A DNA stretch of 64,000 bases from Termitomyces sp. T153. Its lineage: Eukaryota; Basidiomycota; Agaricomycetes; Agaricales; Lyophyllaceae. This document shows positions 32,252-43,980 of the stretch, in pieces. The translations under genes and the position numbers were made by a program. Positions within the stretch are counted from its first letter, which is position 1. Every line of letters starts with the position of its first letter. The stretch lies in contig JACKQL020000045.1 of the NCBI GenBank assembly GCA_018296165.2, positions 248,001 to 312,000 of the forward strand, in the 5' to 3' direction. Below the pieces are notes generated by a model. The model searched no databases. It was not told where the DNA came from and worked only from the letters and a program-made list of their open reading frames with translations.

Positions 32252-34380
32252 GAGCTATCTGCTTCAATACAGAAGGAAGAGTCATTGTCTAGAAATAGGA
32301 GGACAGGTTTTGAGGTAACTGCTTGTTTGAAGGTGTCAAAGGCAGCTTGCTGTGGGGGCTCCAATTGCCATGCTGCATCCTTGCCTGTGAAGTTAGAGAG
32401 TGGACATGCATAGTGGGACAAATTCTGTATGAACCTTTAGTAAAAGTCAACAAACCCAAGAAAGGCCTGTACTTCCTTCTTGTTCCTTGGCTCAGGCCAC
32501 TCTGCTACACCTGCTACCTTAATGGGGTTCATCTTGGCCATCCCATGTGAGATAATCAATCCTAAGTACTCCACCTTAGTCTGCTCAAATTCATATCTCT
32601 CAGACTTTAAATAGAGCTGGTGTTGGGCAGGCACTCTAAGACAATGTGTGTGACCCAGCAATGCTTCTCCAAGGTTTTAGTATAAATAAGGATATTGTCA
32701 AGATACACACAAACAACACCTTCCACAATCAGGTCATGGAAGATGTCATTCATCATAGTCTGGAAAGTGGCTGGGCTGTTGGTGAGGCTCAAAGAGTCCA
32801 TGATTGGTTCAGAATGCTGCCTTCCACTCATCTTCCTCCTTAATGTGCACATTGTTGTAGCCCCAGTGGATGTCCAACTTGGTGAAGTAGCATGCACCTC
32901 AAAGGTTGTTAACAAGTTCTGAGATGAGTAGCAAAGGATAGTGATTCTTCACTGTCATCACATTCAAGACTCAATAGTCCTGAACCAGATGAAGAGACCC
33001 ATCCTTCTTCTCAATGAAAAATACTGGAGAGACTATTGGGGACTTAAAGGGTTGTATTCATCCAGAGCTAAGATTCTCCTGTAGGAATGCATCCAGCTCA
33101 TCCTGCTTACAGGGTGCAAGAGGATAGACCTTGCAACTGGAAGGTGCAGCATCTAGTATCAGCTCAATTGCATGATCCCACTGCTTGCACTCTGGGAATG
33201 AGTCAAAAGATGCCTTAGAAAATATGTCCTCAAAATCATGGAGGTGATCAGGAACCATACTATGAAAAGGCTTGGGCTGGGAGTTTGCCACAAATGCCTT
33301 GGCCAAATGTTGAGAAGTGGTCTGACTAGCCCAAGTCTCTGCCACTGTAGGAGGGGGGCAGAGGGTTGTAGCATAGATCCTATCACCTACCTCAATAGTT
33401 TTGTCTGGAAACTCTGGGTCCAGAGCACTAGTGGATTCTCTTTTGCCTTCCTCTTTCTCCTAAGGTTTACACCTAGAATCTTGAACATCCTTGTAGAGGG
33501 CCTCTCTAGGGGAGAATGCCAAAGAGGGAGGGATTCAGGAGGTCAAGATCAGCATAGGGGAGATGCCCTGCACAACAAGCACACATGGCAGCATACTCAC
33601 AAACCTTTGCTCTATGCTCCTTACAGGCTTCTTCAGCACACATTGTGCAGCAACAAGAGCAGCAACTCATATTCACCTCACCTTTTGTCCAGTCAATCTC
33701 AGAGTTGTGTTCATGTAGCCAAGTGAACCCCAAAATCATGTCTTGTTTCCCCAGACTAGTGACAGCAAATGCAGCTTGTTCAGAGTGGTTTTTGTAACAG
33801 AGGACCAGGTCTACCACCAAGCAAATAGAGCCAGCTTCATTGAGTGTGCCATCAACATTATATACTAGGATAGGACAGGCTAGAGGGCTAGTAGTAAGAC
33901 AATGTTGTTGCATATAGTCTGTGTCAAGAGAGAGGCCTGTTGTGCCACTGTCAAGCAGGGCAACCACACTTTGGGTCTACTAAGTATCTCTTGTTTCAAT
34001 TTCTATATGGAGCTTATGAGAGTTGGTGGAAGGGGTGGAAGCCACAATGTAATGATGGGGGAGATGGTGTTCCTATGCAGAAATCTGGAGATGTGGGTTA
34101 GAAGGTGTGTCTTCAGCAGAGACTTTAGCTAGAGAGGGGGTTTGTACATCTGAGGAGCTTATCATCTTGAGCATAGTATCAAGAGTGGCAACAGATATAT
34201 TTGATTCTATGGACAGAGGAGCAAAAAATATTAGCACTAGGCAATAGTAGCATACAGTTCATCCATTGCCCTTTTAAAAATCCTCCTCCGACTCTGCAGA
34301 AACCTCCTCCAGTACATTGGCTGCCTCATTGGAGTTGACAGCTATGGGTGCATTGGGAGAGGGGGTTTTGGCTCCTCAAA
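32252..34380 (-). pseudogene. Gypsy G1 copy D, protease to RNase H fragment
   Basis: A partial minus-strand copy of the same family. From high to low coordinate: gag C-terminus (VNSNEAANVLEEVSAESEED near 34340-34280), protease VVALLDSGTTGLSLDTDYMQ (33506-33967) with FTWLHEHNSEIDWTKGE, the Cys module SCCSCCCTMCAEEACKEH, and the RT entry ASFDSFPECKQWDHAIELIL. These are followed by the palm SLTNSPATFQTMMNDIFHDL and VCVYLDNILIYTKTLEKHCW (YLDD to YLDN), then RNase H start FDTFKQAVTSKPVLLFLDND. It stops at SFCIEADSS, exactly where the G1-B 5' LTR begins. Both ends are truncated and no LTR belongs to it. Confidence 0.8.
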
Positions 34381-36316
34381 AGCATACTCCAAACCCCCCA
34401 GGACAACACCCCAACCAAACACCAGTCAACACTACTGATACACTCAATAACTCTGCAGAGACCCCTCCAACACCCCCACCAAAATCAGGGACTTCCATCA
34501 ACAACATTCTACCAAGTCCTGGGACTCCTGGGACCAGCTGGTACAGATGGCAGTAGTGGGTGTAACCCCTGCCTCGGGATCTATTAGAGATTCAACTCCT
34601 GCAAATAACTCCCTGCATGTTTTATTTTCTATCTCCTCACTTAAATCTGAGATTACATTTAATTCACACCAGACTCAAACCGAAATGCAGAGGTCCATAC
34701 ATATAAACTATGAAATACAGGTTAATACACAAGTGGAGCTGCAGAAGGCACAAGATAGCAAGGAAACAAAGTCCAATGCCCCCATTACTCCTCCTTCTCC
34801 TCTGAAAGTCCCCTTGCCATTACCCTGACTAAATCCACTTTCATTTGTGCCACTACCACCTCTAGGACCTCTGGCTGGCTAGGTAAGAGCCCCTCCATGT
34901 TGGTGGCCACCTTCCACCATGCCCTAAGAGTCACTGCATTCCTCTGTCAGTGCCTCTCTAACAACCACCCCATCTGCTTGAAACTCTGCTCCAACTCTAG
35001 AGAGAGATCCCTAAGCATTTGCACCAGTCCATTCTGAATTGATGCATCAGCAGCCAACACCCTATTTAGGAATATCCAGTGCTTCTAGACCTAGTCTGTC
35101 AACTGTCATCAGTAAAATTATGAGAAGAAAAGAGGACTCATGCATAATCTCTGCTCTAAAGCCACTTCATTGGCCAGCCACTCCTTGCACTACCTCCCAG
35201 CCTCCACTACTGCCCAGGGCACTCCTGCTTCAGATGCCTCCTGCTGCACCTCCATCCTCTGCTGCACCTGCACCTCTAGCTAGCCCAGTGTTTCTGCAAC
35301 TCCTGGGTCTAGAGGCCCCACCTTTGCTGTGGACCTCCCTCCACTACCCCCACTCTCCATTCCAGACCCCCAGCCCAACACCCTACTCCTGCATCCCTTG
35401 TCCATCTGCTCCACCACTCATGCCAAGTCCCACCCTTGCTTTGCTGACATGCAGGCTGCACACTAGCTCAACAAAATGAGACACTTCTCATGTCTTGTCT
35501 AACAGGAGAGACACAATGATGTGTCCTGGCAAGAATCCTGTGCTGGTGCCTCAAATTCACATTGTTTCCCATATCAAGCACAGAATGCACACTTAGCAAA
35601 CAATCAGTCAGAACATGGCAGAAGATTCACTGGCCTACTGGAGCCTCCTCCTAGCACCACTCAAGAGTTGGGGACCCTTGCACTTGCCCCACTACCTCTG
35701 CAAACTTCTCCAGAATTACCTCTGCCTATGCAACTTGCAATGCATCCAAAACAACCTACACCACCCTCAGACCAAACCTTGGCCTTAAGAAATGCACTGC
35801 CAGCACTAGGGCTGACCATACTGGAGCCCTGCCCTGAGATGAAGCCCCTGATGGGCCCTATACTGCCACAGACAGTTTTGCAAAGCTAAGGTCAGTAATG
35901 CATCACCTTCTAAGACTGTCACAAGAAAGCCTATGATGATGATACATGGACTCAACTTTCCTCCAATCCTGGCACTGATCAAACTCCTTTCTCTGGTCCT
36001 TATACTCCACCCACATATTGATGCAATTGTCATCTCAAGGTGGGGGAGTAGGGGATGGTGATGCTAACAACAACAACAAAGCTGAGGAGGACATTAGGAA
36101 AAGTTAGAGAAGCACCAAAGTACATCTGACCCTTTTAATTAATTGGGAAGAGCCTCCTGACAAATGGCAGCCATGCTTTGACTTTGTTCCCCATGCCACC
36201 ACTGCTTGCTGTGGTTTGATCAATATTGCTTTTGCTTTGATTCCTATGCCCCTGCTAATTCCTGACTCATGCCCTGCATCTGCATCTCAAGAGTCTTGAT
36301 GCTGAAGGGGGAGTGA
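34381..36316 (+). pseudogene. G2 internal region, proline-rich, no pol recognised
   Basis: Plus-strand sequence leading up to the G2 LTR. Frames are unusually Pro/Ser/Leu-rich, for example TPPTPPPKSGTSINNILPSP (34317-34556), MPPAAPPSSAAPAPLASPVF (35039-35479) and STTQELGTLALAPLPLQTSP (35521-35889). Near the right end a frame reads EEPPDKWQPCFDFVPHATTA. I recognise no gag, protease, RT or integrase block. It may be a gag-like or structural region of a non-autonomous long element. A polypurine tract (AAGGGGGAGTGA, 36305-36316) directly precedes the LTR, so it belongs to an LTR element on this strand. Confidence 0.45.
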
Positions 36317-37403
36317 TGTCACAATCTGTTTCCAGGCCTCCAGACCTCTTCCTAGCAGCCCCACACCTCTCTAGAGTACCCATCAATACTCCCTCAACTC
36401 ACCCCAACCATTGTCCACCCATAGCACCCACTCCAGCTAACTCTGATGCTTCTCTAGCAAACTCTAACAATCCTCCTGGCAAACTCTGACATGTTCCCTG
36501 CAGGCCCCAATGCTTCCTCTTCCCCTTCTGAGCTCATAAAACTCTCCATCAACACTGTTTTTGACCCTGGCATACATCACTAACTTGCCATTACAGCTTA
36601 CTTGACCAAGTCTGAACATCATGCCAACTCTGGAGCAGCCCACATTCCCATCTAATCTCATCAGTATATCACCATGGCCCACCAACTGATTGTAACTGAT
36701 ACCCATCAACTCTGTGGCCCTGACAAGCCCTGCCATCAGACCCACTATCCCTGGAGGAGTCCTAGTTGCTAGTATATAAGTTGTAGAGTAGCATCCCATA
36801 CTCTAGTCTTGATATTACCTAACATTGCTTACTTAGTTTCTTTGTGTTTCATGTTTCCTGTTACATTTTGTCTTCTCTCAGTCTTCTTGTCCTGTCTCAT
36901 CTCTATCTCTATCTATTATCTCATTATTGTCTTGTAACTCCATCTCAATCTATTCTTATTCTCATCTCAATCTTGCTTTGACTTTGTCTCATCTCATTTA
37001 TCTCTATTTCCTTTATTGTGCCTAAGTTCCCTTTAACTCTAATGCCAGTATAAACTCTGTGCTTACAATTACAACTACCAAACATTCATAACCAACTCTG
37101 GACCTTGCCCTACACTCAGCCCCAGAACCCATCAATCTCTAGCCCTGGTCCTATCACTTGCATAGTCTCCACTTGCCCCACATTCTCAATACTCACTTCT
37201 GGACTTGTGCCTGACGCACTCCCAAGCCCAGAACCATCATTGTACCTTGTCTTAGACTCTTCCAGACCACTTCAGACTTGCTCAGACTGCTTCCCTTGGC
37301 TTATTCTTACAAGTATTTGAAGTCCAGGCCTCTCCAGAATGCTAGGTTATAAGTCCAGGATGTCATGTCTGCCTAGTAAGAACTCACCTGGTTAAGCTGA
37401 GCC
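36317..37403 (+). repeat. G2 3' LTR (main part, split by G1-C)
   Basis: It begins TGTCACAATC after the polypurine tract and runs 1087 bp to GCTGAGCC. The last 23 bp (TCCATGGTCAGCAGAACC...TAACA) lie at 43383-43405, beyond element G1-C. It is homologous to the solo LTR at 50982-52103 in reverse orientation and to the LTR at about 48300-49064. I see only one CpG in this copy (near 37213). It also holds a pyrimidine-rich CTCATCTC/TCTATCTC stretch (36890-37020). Confidence 0.8.
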
Positions 37404-37688
37404 TGTCAGGGGACTTCCACTTCTGACCTCCACAACCCATTCCAGCAACTCTGCAGCTTGTTTGATGTCTCTGGGGCTTATTCCAGAATCCTGGAATTTT
37501 CCATATTACCTTGCCAATCATTGTTCTAGGGTTAGGATTAGCTCTGGCCTGCTGTACAGTAGTTCCCATGCCTCTGCCATCTGCTGATGCACCACACCAA
37601 GCAGCAGGGATCCTTAGACTTGTTCTCTTTGGATTTCTCTCTGCTAGCTTCATGACTCCAATCCACTGTCCCAGAGGTCACCTTTGCA
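37404..37688 (+). repeat. G1-C 5' LTR
   Basis: 285 bp, from TGTCAGGGGACTTCC to CCTTTGCA, shorter than the G1-B LTRs because of internal deletions. Confidence 0.85.
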
Positions 37689-37883
37689 GCAGAACAAGTC
37701 TCCTAAAATTGGTCTGAAAGCCCCTCATAGCTGCAAGGAACCTCCAAGCCACTATCCATCACCTCCTCACCAGGATGAAGCACTGTGGAGTTCTATGTCT
37801 CAGCTTGCCATTTCAGACACACCCTTGAAGGCCTGGCCCCACAGGACAAAGCCTGAACTCACCTGCTACACCTAGAAACCCAG

Positions 37884-39016
37884 GTGCAGTTAATGCAATC
37901 ATCCCTCACCCATCATACAACCAAATTCTCCACCCTTCATCAAACAACAGATCTTATCTCTCAATCACTCCAGGTGCTGCTCAAACACCTGTCACCTACC
38001 TTCACACCTCCCCCAGCTGTGGAACCAGCCCCAACTGTGTCTGCACCCATCTCTGCAGCTCCAGTGAACCTACAACCATGGTTCCCATGCCCTGCATTAC
38101 CAGACACATACAATAGTACCCACTCTGGCAGAAAACAATTCCTGCAGTCCTGCCTCATCTACATCCACCTCAGTAGGGATGCCTTTGACTCTGATGCCTT
38201 GAAAATAGCCTGGGTACTGTCATACATAAAGATGGGATGTGCCTCCACCTACACACTATGAGTTTTTTGTTATCCCAGAGGTGTTGGAAGTTTTCCCAAT
38301 TGGGCTGCTTTCAAGAAGGACTTCTGTGCAGAGTTTTTCCCACTAGACCCCACCAAGACTGTGGCTTTGACACTACATGATAGGGAGCAGTATGAGCAAG
38401 GAAAGCATATAGATAAGTACATCAACTCATTCTGGGCTCTAGTTAAGCAAGCTGCCTACCCTGATGGCCTTCAACTATGCCTCACCTTCTAGGATAGCCT
38501 GCACTCCATGCTGGTGAATAGCACTGACAATCTTGCAGAGGGCCACTCAGACAATGAAAAGATTGCATCATGGTATAAGGTGGCCCAGAACCAGTGGCAA
38601 CTCATGGAGATCTGGAGGGAGCTCCACCACCCACATTCTGCAATGTGCCCTGCTCTGTTCAGCAATCTCCACAACTCCATACCTGTTTGCCCAATGCCAG
38701 CCCTTCCTCCAGTCATCTCTGTGACACACCTCCTGCCATCAGGCATATCCATGGACATGGATGCAGCCAGACAGCTCTGTGCCATGCCACTACTGTATCA
38801 GAAATGCTAAAAGCCTGGGCACCTTGCATGTCATTGTCCCCTGGGCCTGGAGGTATGTTATCTCTCCATGGCAGAACAGAAGGAACTCCTCCTGCAGCTG
38901 CTAGCTGTGAGGGATGCTGCTAGAGCTCCATCACCAGACAAGCCTATACTGGAGTTGACTCCAGAGGAGATTTGCATGTGTGTGTCACTCTTAGAGCTGG
39001 AGGGATATTTTTAGTT
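37884..39016 (+). pseudogene. G1-C gag
   Basis: The capsid N-terminal region is open for 125 codons (37884-38261): LPDTYNSTHSGRKQFLQSCL, IYIHLSRDAFDSDALKIAWV and LSYIKMGCAS. After breaks the frame at 38508-38810 reads NSTDNLAEGHSDNEKIASWY and KVAQNQWQLMEIWRELHHP. The zinc knuckle near 38793-38850 reads YQKC, stop, KPGHLACHCPLGLEV. Its C-terminal tail ends LTPEEICMCVSLLELEGYF near 39012. Confidence 0.8.
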
Positions 39017-39261
39017 GAGTAATGGATGAGGTGTACACCTCTGTTGCTGGGTGCTAACAGGTTCTCCTGTCTGTCAATAGAAAATGAAATCACTTTTTCT
39101 AACACTCTTCATCCTGAAACAGAAGAACTTCCATGCTCCCCTCCAGACATACAAGTACCAACTCTGGAGCCCCTGCCAAGCTCCCCAACACCTCCAAGGG
39201 TCTGCTGGCATGGGCCTGCCTGGGCCTGTCAAATGCCTTGACAGTATGTGATGGCTTCCAG

Positions 39262-39790
39262 CCCATCTGCCAACTCCCTGCACCTTGATGTGGAGATTGA
39301 CACAATGAACACCTAGCAAGCCTGCAGAGTCACAGCTCTGCTGGATAGCAGGGCAATGGGACTGTTTTTGGACTCAGAGTTTGTCAAATGCCACAGCCTG
39401 ACCATGCAGCCCCTCCCCAAGCCCATTCCAGTCTACAACATTGATGGAATGCCTAACAAAGCAAGAGCCATCAGTTCCATAGTTGACCTGGTCCTCTGCT
39501 ATTGGAATCATGTGGAGCATGCTATTTTTGCTATCACCAGCTTGGGTAGGCAGAACATGATCCTTGGTTTTATGTGGCTCTGCAAGCACAACTCTGAGGT
39601 GGACTGGACCAGGGGAGAGGTAACCATGAGCAAGTGCCCTCAGAGGTGCTCTGCCTGCACTGCCAAGGACAGGGAAGAACACCAGGCTTGAGTCTGAGAA
39701 CACACAGCCATCTGTGCATGTTGTGCTGGCCCTCTCCCCTTCACAGATCTGAACCTCTGGATCCCCCACCTCTGGCATTCCCTTGTAGGG
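39262..39790 (+). pseudogene. G1-C aspartic protease and Cys module
   Basis: VTALLDSRAMGLFLDSEFVK shows the active-site D-S-G altered to D-S-R (GGG to AGG), so the protease is dead. YNIDGMPNKARAISSIVDLV and MILGFMWLCKHNSEVDWTRG follow. The Cys module here is SKCPQRCSACTAKDREEHQA then CACCAGPLP-like. Confidence 0.8.
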
Positions 39791-39809
39791 AGGCCCTTTA
39801 TAAGAATGA

Positions 39810-41370
39810 CCAGAGTAGTAGCAGAGCCCTGGAGGAGGAACACAAAGAGGAGTTTGGTGACATGCACAGGCTGGAGTTTCTGGACAAGGCAGTAGAAGTG
39901 GGAGATAGAATCTACACTACCACTGTACACCTGCCACCCTCAGTTGCAGAGATCTGGGCTAGCCAGACCACATCCCAGAGGCTGGCCCAGGCATTTGCTG
40001 CCAATACTGTGCCCTAGAAGTTCTAAGATGTCATATCCCTCTACCTCCATCTGTTTGAAGATGTGTTCTCCAAGGCCTTGTTTGACTTGCTTCTAGAGCA
40101 GAAGAGGTGGGACCATGCCATTGAACTGCTGCCAGATTCCATGCCCTCTAGCTGTAAGATCTACCTGCTAGTGCCTAAGGAACAGGACAAACTCAATGCC
40201 TTTCTACAGGAGGACCTGAACTCCAGTTGCATCCACCCTTTCAAGTCTCTGATGGCTTCTCTGGTCTTCTTTATCAAGAAGAAAGATGGCACACTCTGAT
40301 TGGTCCAGGATTATTGGGTTCTCAATGCCATGATGGTGAAGAATTGCTACCCCCTCCCCCTCATCTCTGAGCTCATCAACAATATCCAGGGTGCATGATA
40401 CTTTACTAAACTGGATGTCCAGTGGATTTACAGTAATGTGTGCATCCAGAAAGGAGATGAGTAGAAGGCTGCCTTCTGGACCAACTGAGGATTGTTTGAA
40501 CTGTTCATAATATTCTTCAGACTCACTAACAGCCCTGCTACCTTCTAGACCATGATGAATGACATCTTCTGGGACCTCATTGCAGAGGGCATAGTGTGCA
40601 TATATCTTAATGACATCCTCATCTACACCAAAATGCTGGAAGAACACCATTGGACCACTTGCCTTGTCTTGGAATGCCTCTGCCAGCACCAGCTCTACCT
40701 CAAGCTGGAGAAGTGTGAGTTTAAACAGACCCAGATTGAATCTCTCAGTCTGATCATCTCACATGGAGCTGCAGAGATGGACCTGGTAAAGGTGGCAGGT
40801 GTGGCAGAGTGGCTAGAGCCCAAGAACAAGAAGGAGGTACAGGTGTTCCTTGGCTTTGCAAACTTCTACTGGAGATTCATTCAGGACTTCTTGCATCATG
40901 CCTGCCCACTATCTGACCTCACTGGGAAGGACATTGCATGGAGTTGGGAACCTTCAGAACAAGTGGCCTTCAACACCCTCAAGCACACCATGCTCTCTAG
41001 ACCCATCCTCCTTTTCCCAGATGACAACTCCCTCTTCCAGGTGAAAGCTGACAGCTCTGATTTTGCTATTGGGGCCATCCTTTTGCAGCAATCCCTGGAG
41101 GATGGAAAGTGGCATCCAGTGGCCTTCTACTCCAAGAGCCTGAATGTGGTGGAGCAGAACTATGAGATCCATGACAAGGAGATGCTGGCCATTATCTGGT
41201 CATTTGAGGAGTGGCAGCACTCCTTAGAAGATGTGGAGCACAAGTTTGAGGTCTAAACAGCTTACAAGAACCTCAAATACTTCCAGACAGCCAAGAAGCT
41301 CAACTGCTGACAGGCCCAGTGGTCCCTCTACCTCACTAACTTTGACTTCTTGCTGCACTACAAGCCTGGC
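39810..41370 (+). pseudogene. G1-C reverse transcriptase and RNase H
   Basis: RT entry at 40063-40299 (LLEQKRWDHAIELLPDSMPS, VFFIKKKDG), stop at 40299. The palm and RNase H form the longest frame of this element (40552-41256, 234 codons): MMNDIFWDLIAEGIVCIYLN with DILIYTK (Y-x-D-D decayed to YLND), FLGFANFYWRFIQDFLHHAC (thumb), and the RNase H blocks FQVKADSSDFAIGAILLQQS and YEIHDKEMLAIIWSFEEWQH. The RNase H acidic residues (D in KADSSDFA, E in KEMLAI) are kept. A stop separates it from LLHYKPGWSIEKLDALSQRA near 41350. Confidence 0.85.
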
Positions 41371-41439
41371 TGGAGCATAGAGAAACTAGATGCCCTGTCC
41401 CAGAGGGCAGACCATGGCATGGGGGGGAGGATACCAGCA

Positions 41440-42560
41440 ACATTGTGCTCCTCTGCCCTGAACTGTTTGCAATCCAAGCCATGGAGGGTCTAGCCATCAA
41501 CAGAGCAGAGGTGGACATTCTTTGGGACATATGGCAGGGTAACTGGGATAGTCACCAAGAGGAACTCATTGTGCAGGCTGCTCAGATGCTGAAGTTGGGG
41601 TGTACTACTGGTGCTAAGTTGGTCTGCACAGACAAATGGGCCCTCCAGGATGGGATCCTGACCTTTAGAAATTGTATCTATGTGCCCAACATTCCAGAGC
41701 TCCATCAGAGGATTGTGGAGCAACACCACAACTTCCACATTGCAGGGCACTCTAAATGTTGGAAAACATTAGAGCTAGTATTGCAGAGCTACTGGTGGCC
41801 CCAGATGTCCTAATATATTGGGTCCTACACTAGTACATGCAATCTCTATCTCCAGACCAAGCCCCAATGCTGCCTCTCCTTTGGACAGCTACATCTGCTG
41901 CCTGTGCTCACAGAACAATGGAGTGTGGCTTTTATGGACTTCATTGTAGAACTCCCCAATGCCCATGGTTATGATGTGATCATGGTGGTGGTGGATCTGT
42001 ATGACAAGCAGACACAGTTTATTCCAACCCACACTACCTGCTCCACCATAGGCACCACAAACCTGTACCAAAGGAACATTTGGAAACTTCACAGCCTCTC
42101 CAATGCCTACATCTCTGACTGGAGACCACAATTCATGGTGGACTTCACCAGGGAGCTCTACTGACTACTCTGCATAAAGCTTCACACCTCCACTGTCTAC
42201 CACCTGCAGTCTGATGGCCAGACTGAATGCATAAACCAGGAGTTGGAGCAGTACCTCTGCCTTTTCTGCAATGAGCACTAGAATGACTGGGATGAACTCT
42301 TCTTTGATGCCAAGTTCCAATACAACAATCACATTCATGTGTCCACCCAGTTCTCTCCATTCTTCCTTGACACTGGACGGCATCTGCACATGGGCTTTGA
42401 ACTCTGAGCCCAACCCTCAGAGAACAAAGCAGTAAATGAGTTTGTGGACTGGATGAAGAGGTCACAGAAGGAGGCTCAAGCAGTGCTGGCAAAGGCAAAG
42501 GATAACATGGCATGATACTACAACTGCAGAAAAACCCTGGGGCATAAATATCAGCCTGGA
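41440..42560 (+). pseudogene. G1-C integrase
   Basis: The zinc-binding N-terminus (41445-41813) reads ELHQRIVEQHHNFHIAGHSK and YWWPQMS, the H-x3-H...CxxC module with its Cys pair in the next, broken segment. The core at 41904-42164 reads SVAFMDFIVELPNAHGYDVI (first Asp) and LSNAYISDWRPQFMVDFTRE (second Asp). After a stop, HLQSDGQTECINQELEQYLC near 42205 supplies the third acidic residue (Glu). The D-D-E triad is therefore present, but the gene is split by stops at 42164 and 42288. Confidence 0.8.
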
Positions 42561-42629
42561 GATTGAGTCTACCTGGATGCCTCCAACATTATAACTACCC
42601 AGCCCTCAAAAAAGCTGTCACACTGCCAG

Positions 42630-43010
42630 TTGGTACCTTTCACAGTGGAACAGCAGGTAGGACCCCTAGCCTATCAACTCTGGCTCCCCATGAGGATGCG
42701 CCAGCTTCATTCAGTGTTCAATATGGTCAAACTGACTCCAGCCCCAAAGGATCCTATTCTGGGGCAACATCCACCACCCCCAGTGGTGGTTGACAACAGC
42801 AAGAAGTATGAGGTGGAGAAGATCCTGGATAGTCATCTGTTCCGGAGATGGCTACAATACAAGGGTAAGTGGAAAGGCTATGGGATTGAGAATATCTCCT
42901 AGGAATCACAAGAAAACATGCACACCCCCAAGCTCATCAAGGAGTTCTACAGAAGACACCCAGATGCTCCATGTGCCATTCAAGGGATCTACCCTGTTTT
43001 GCCAGCAGAC
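42630..43010 (+). pseudogene. G1-C integrase tail and chromodomain
   Basis: MVPFTVEQQVGPLAYQLWLP and RQLHSVFNMVKLTPAPKDPI form the GPY/F-like tail. KKYEVEKILDSHLFRRWLQY, KGKWKGYGIENIS and, after a stop, KLIKEFYRRHPDAP form the chromodomain. The Y/W/W cage positions are mostly preserved. It is the C-terminal domain expected of a chromovirus polyprotein. Confidence 0.8.
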
Positions 43011-43072
43011 TAAACAATCAGGGACTTCTTCTACCCTGTGTGTTGGGGCACCACATTCTAGAGGGGGGATGA

Positions 43073-43377
43073 TATCAGGGGACTTCCACTTCCTACCTCC
43101 ATGACCCATTCCAGCAACTCTGCAGCTTGTTCAACATCTCTGGAGCTTGTTCCAGAACCCTGGAGATCTCCAAAGAACTACAGAGTTCTCTGTATTACCT
43201 CACTGATTATTATCCTAGGATTAGGATTAGCTCCAGCCTGCTGTACAGTAGTTCCCATGCCTCCACCATCTGCTGATGTGCCATGCCAAGCAGCAGGGAC
43301 TCTTAGACTTGTTCTCTTCAGATTCCCCTCTGCTAACTGTGTGACTCTGATCCACTGCCCCAGAGGTTGCCCTTGCA
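43073..43377 (+). repeat. G1-C 3' LTR
   Basis: 305 bp, ending CCCTTGCA. It shares GGGGACTTCCACTTCYKACC and CTGCTGTACAGTAGTTCCCA-like blocks with the 5' LTR. Confidence 0.85.
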
Positions 43378-43382
43378 GAGCC

Positions 43383-43405
43383 TCCATGGTCAGCAGAACC
43401 TAACA
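43383..43405 (+). repeat. Last 23 bp of the G2 LTR
   Basis: TCCATGGTCAGCAGAACC followed by TAACA corresponds to the terminal 23 bp of the solo LTR (CCCGTGGTTAGCAGAACC then TGACA in matching orientation). This shows that G1-C split one LTR. Confidence 0.75.
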
Positions 43406-43800
43406 GTCACTGATCAGGGGGAGAGGGTACCAGTTCTTTTTGGTGACTTTGTTGAGTCCCTGGTAGTCAATGCAGAGTCCTTCTTCTGGGCAAACAGGAC
43501 CAGAGCTCCAGTAGCAGAGATGGAGGGGTATATGAAACCTTTGCCAAGCATGTCATTGGGATAGTCTTTGAGGGCCCAGAGTTTGACCTCTGACATGTTG
43601 TAGATCTTGCCAAATGGAGGGGAAGTGCCTTCTTTGAGATCAATTTTGTAATCATAAAATCAGTGTGGGAGGAGTTATTTTGTGCCTCCTTTGGAGAATA
43701 TGTCAGTAAATTCATGATACTCTGAACTACTTCATGCAAAATCTGTTCCTCCATTTTTGCTCTGGTAGGGTGGTCCCTGTACATAGGTGTTCTTTCAGTA
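43406..43800 (-). pseudogene. Gypsy G5 reverse transcriptase start, truncated
   Basis: The minus-strand frame at 43414-43596 reads LGKGFIYPSISATGALVLFA and QKKDSALTTRDSTKSPKRTG, the fingers block of Gypsy RT (normally KKKDG.LR...DYR.LNK). It ends abruptly at the G2 LTR at 43405, so the rest of pol is missing from this side. An upstream frame (43467-43784) is partly antisense noise. Confidence 0.7.
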
Positions 43801-43980
43801 AGGCCAGGGTGATTTGAAGTTGGTAAGCAGGAGTACTATTTTGTAAGATACATGTGAAGGGGATAGTGCTGATGATTTTGATGTTGAGAGCTTCTGGATT
43901 AATGGGGTGGGGTGTCAGAGTTCTAACAGCAGGGTCTGCAGTTGTCTGAGGCCATTAGTGAGGATACCTTGGGCCCTTAT

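Larger units (their letters stand above)
37404..43377 (+). mobile_element. Gypsy G1 copy C, complete, target duplication GAGCC
   Basis: A plus-strand Ty3/Gypsy chromovirus of 5974 bp. LTRs are 37404-37688 and 43073-43377, bounded by a perfect 5-bp duplication GAGCC (37399-37403 and 43378-43382). The polypurine tract AGAGGGGGGATGA (43060-43072) abuts the 3' LTR, whose TGTCAG start has decayed to TATCAG. The domain series is gag, protease, Cys module, RT, RNase H, HHCC-core integrase and chromodomain, all in one direction with many stops. It interrupts the G2 LTR 23 bp from its end. Confidence 0.9.

Noticed and set aside
33238..33726. Plus-strand ORF of 162 codons
   Set aside because: It is antisense to the protease and RT entry of G1 copy D on the minus strand.
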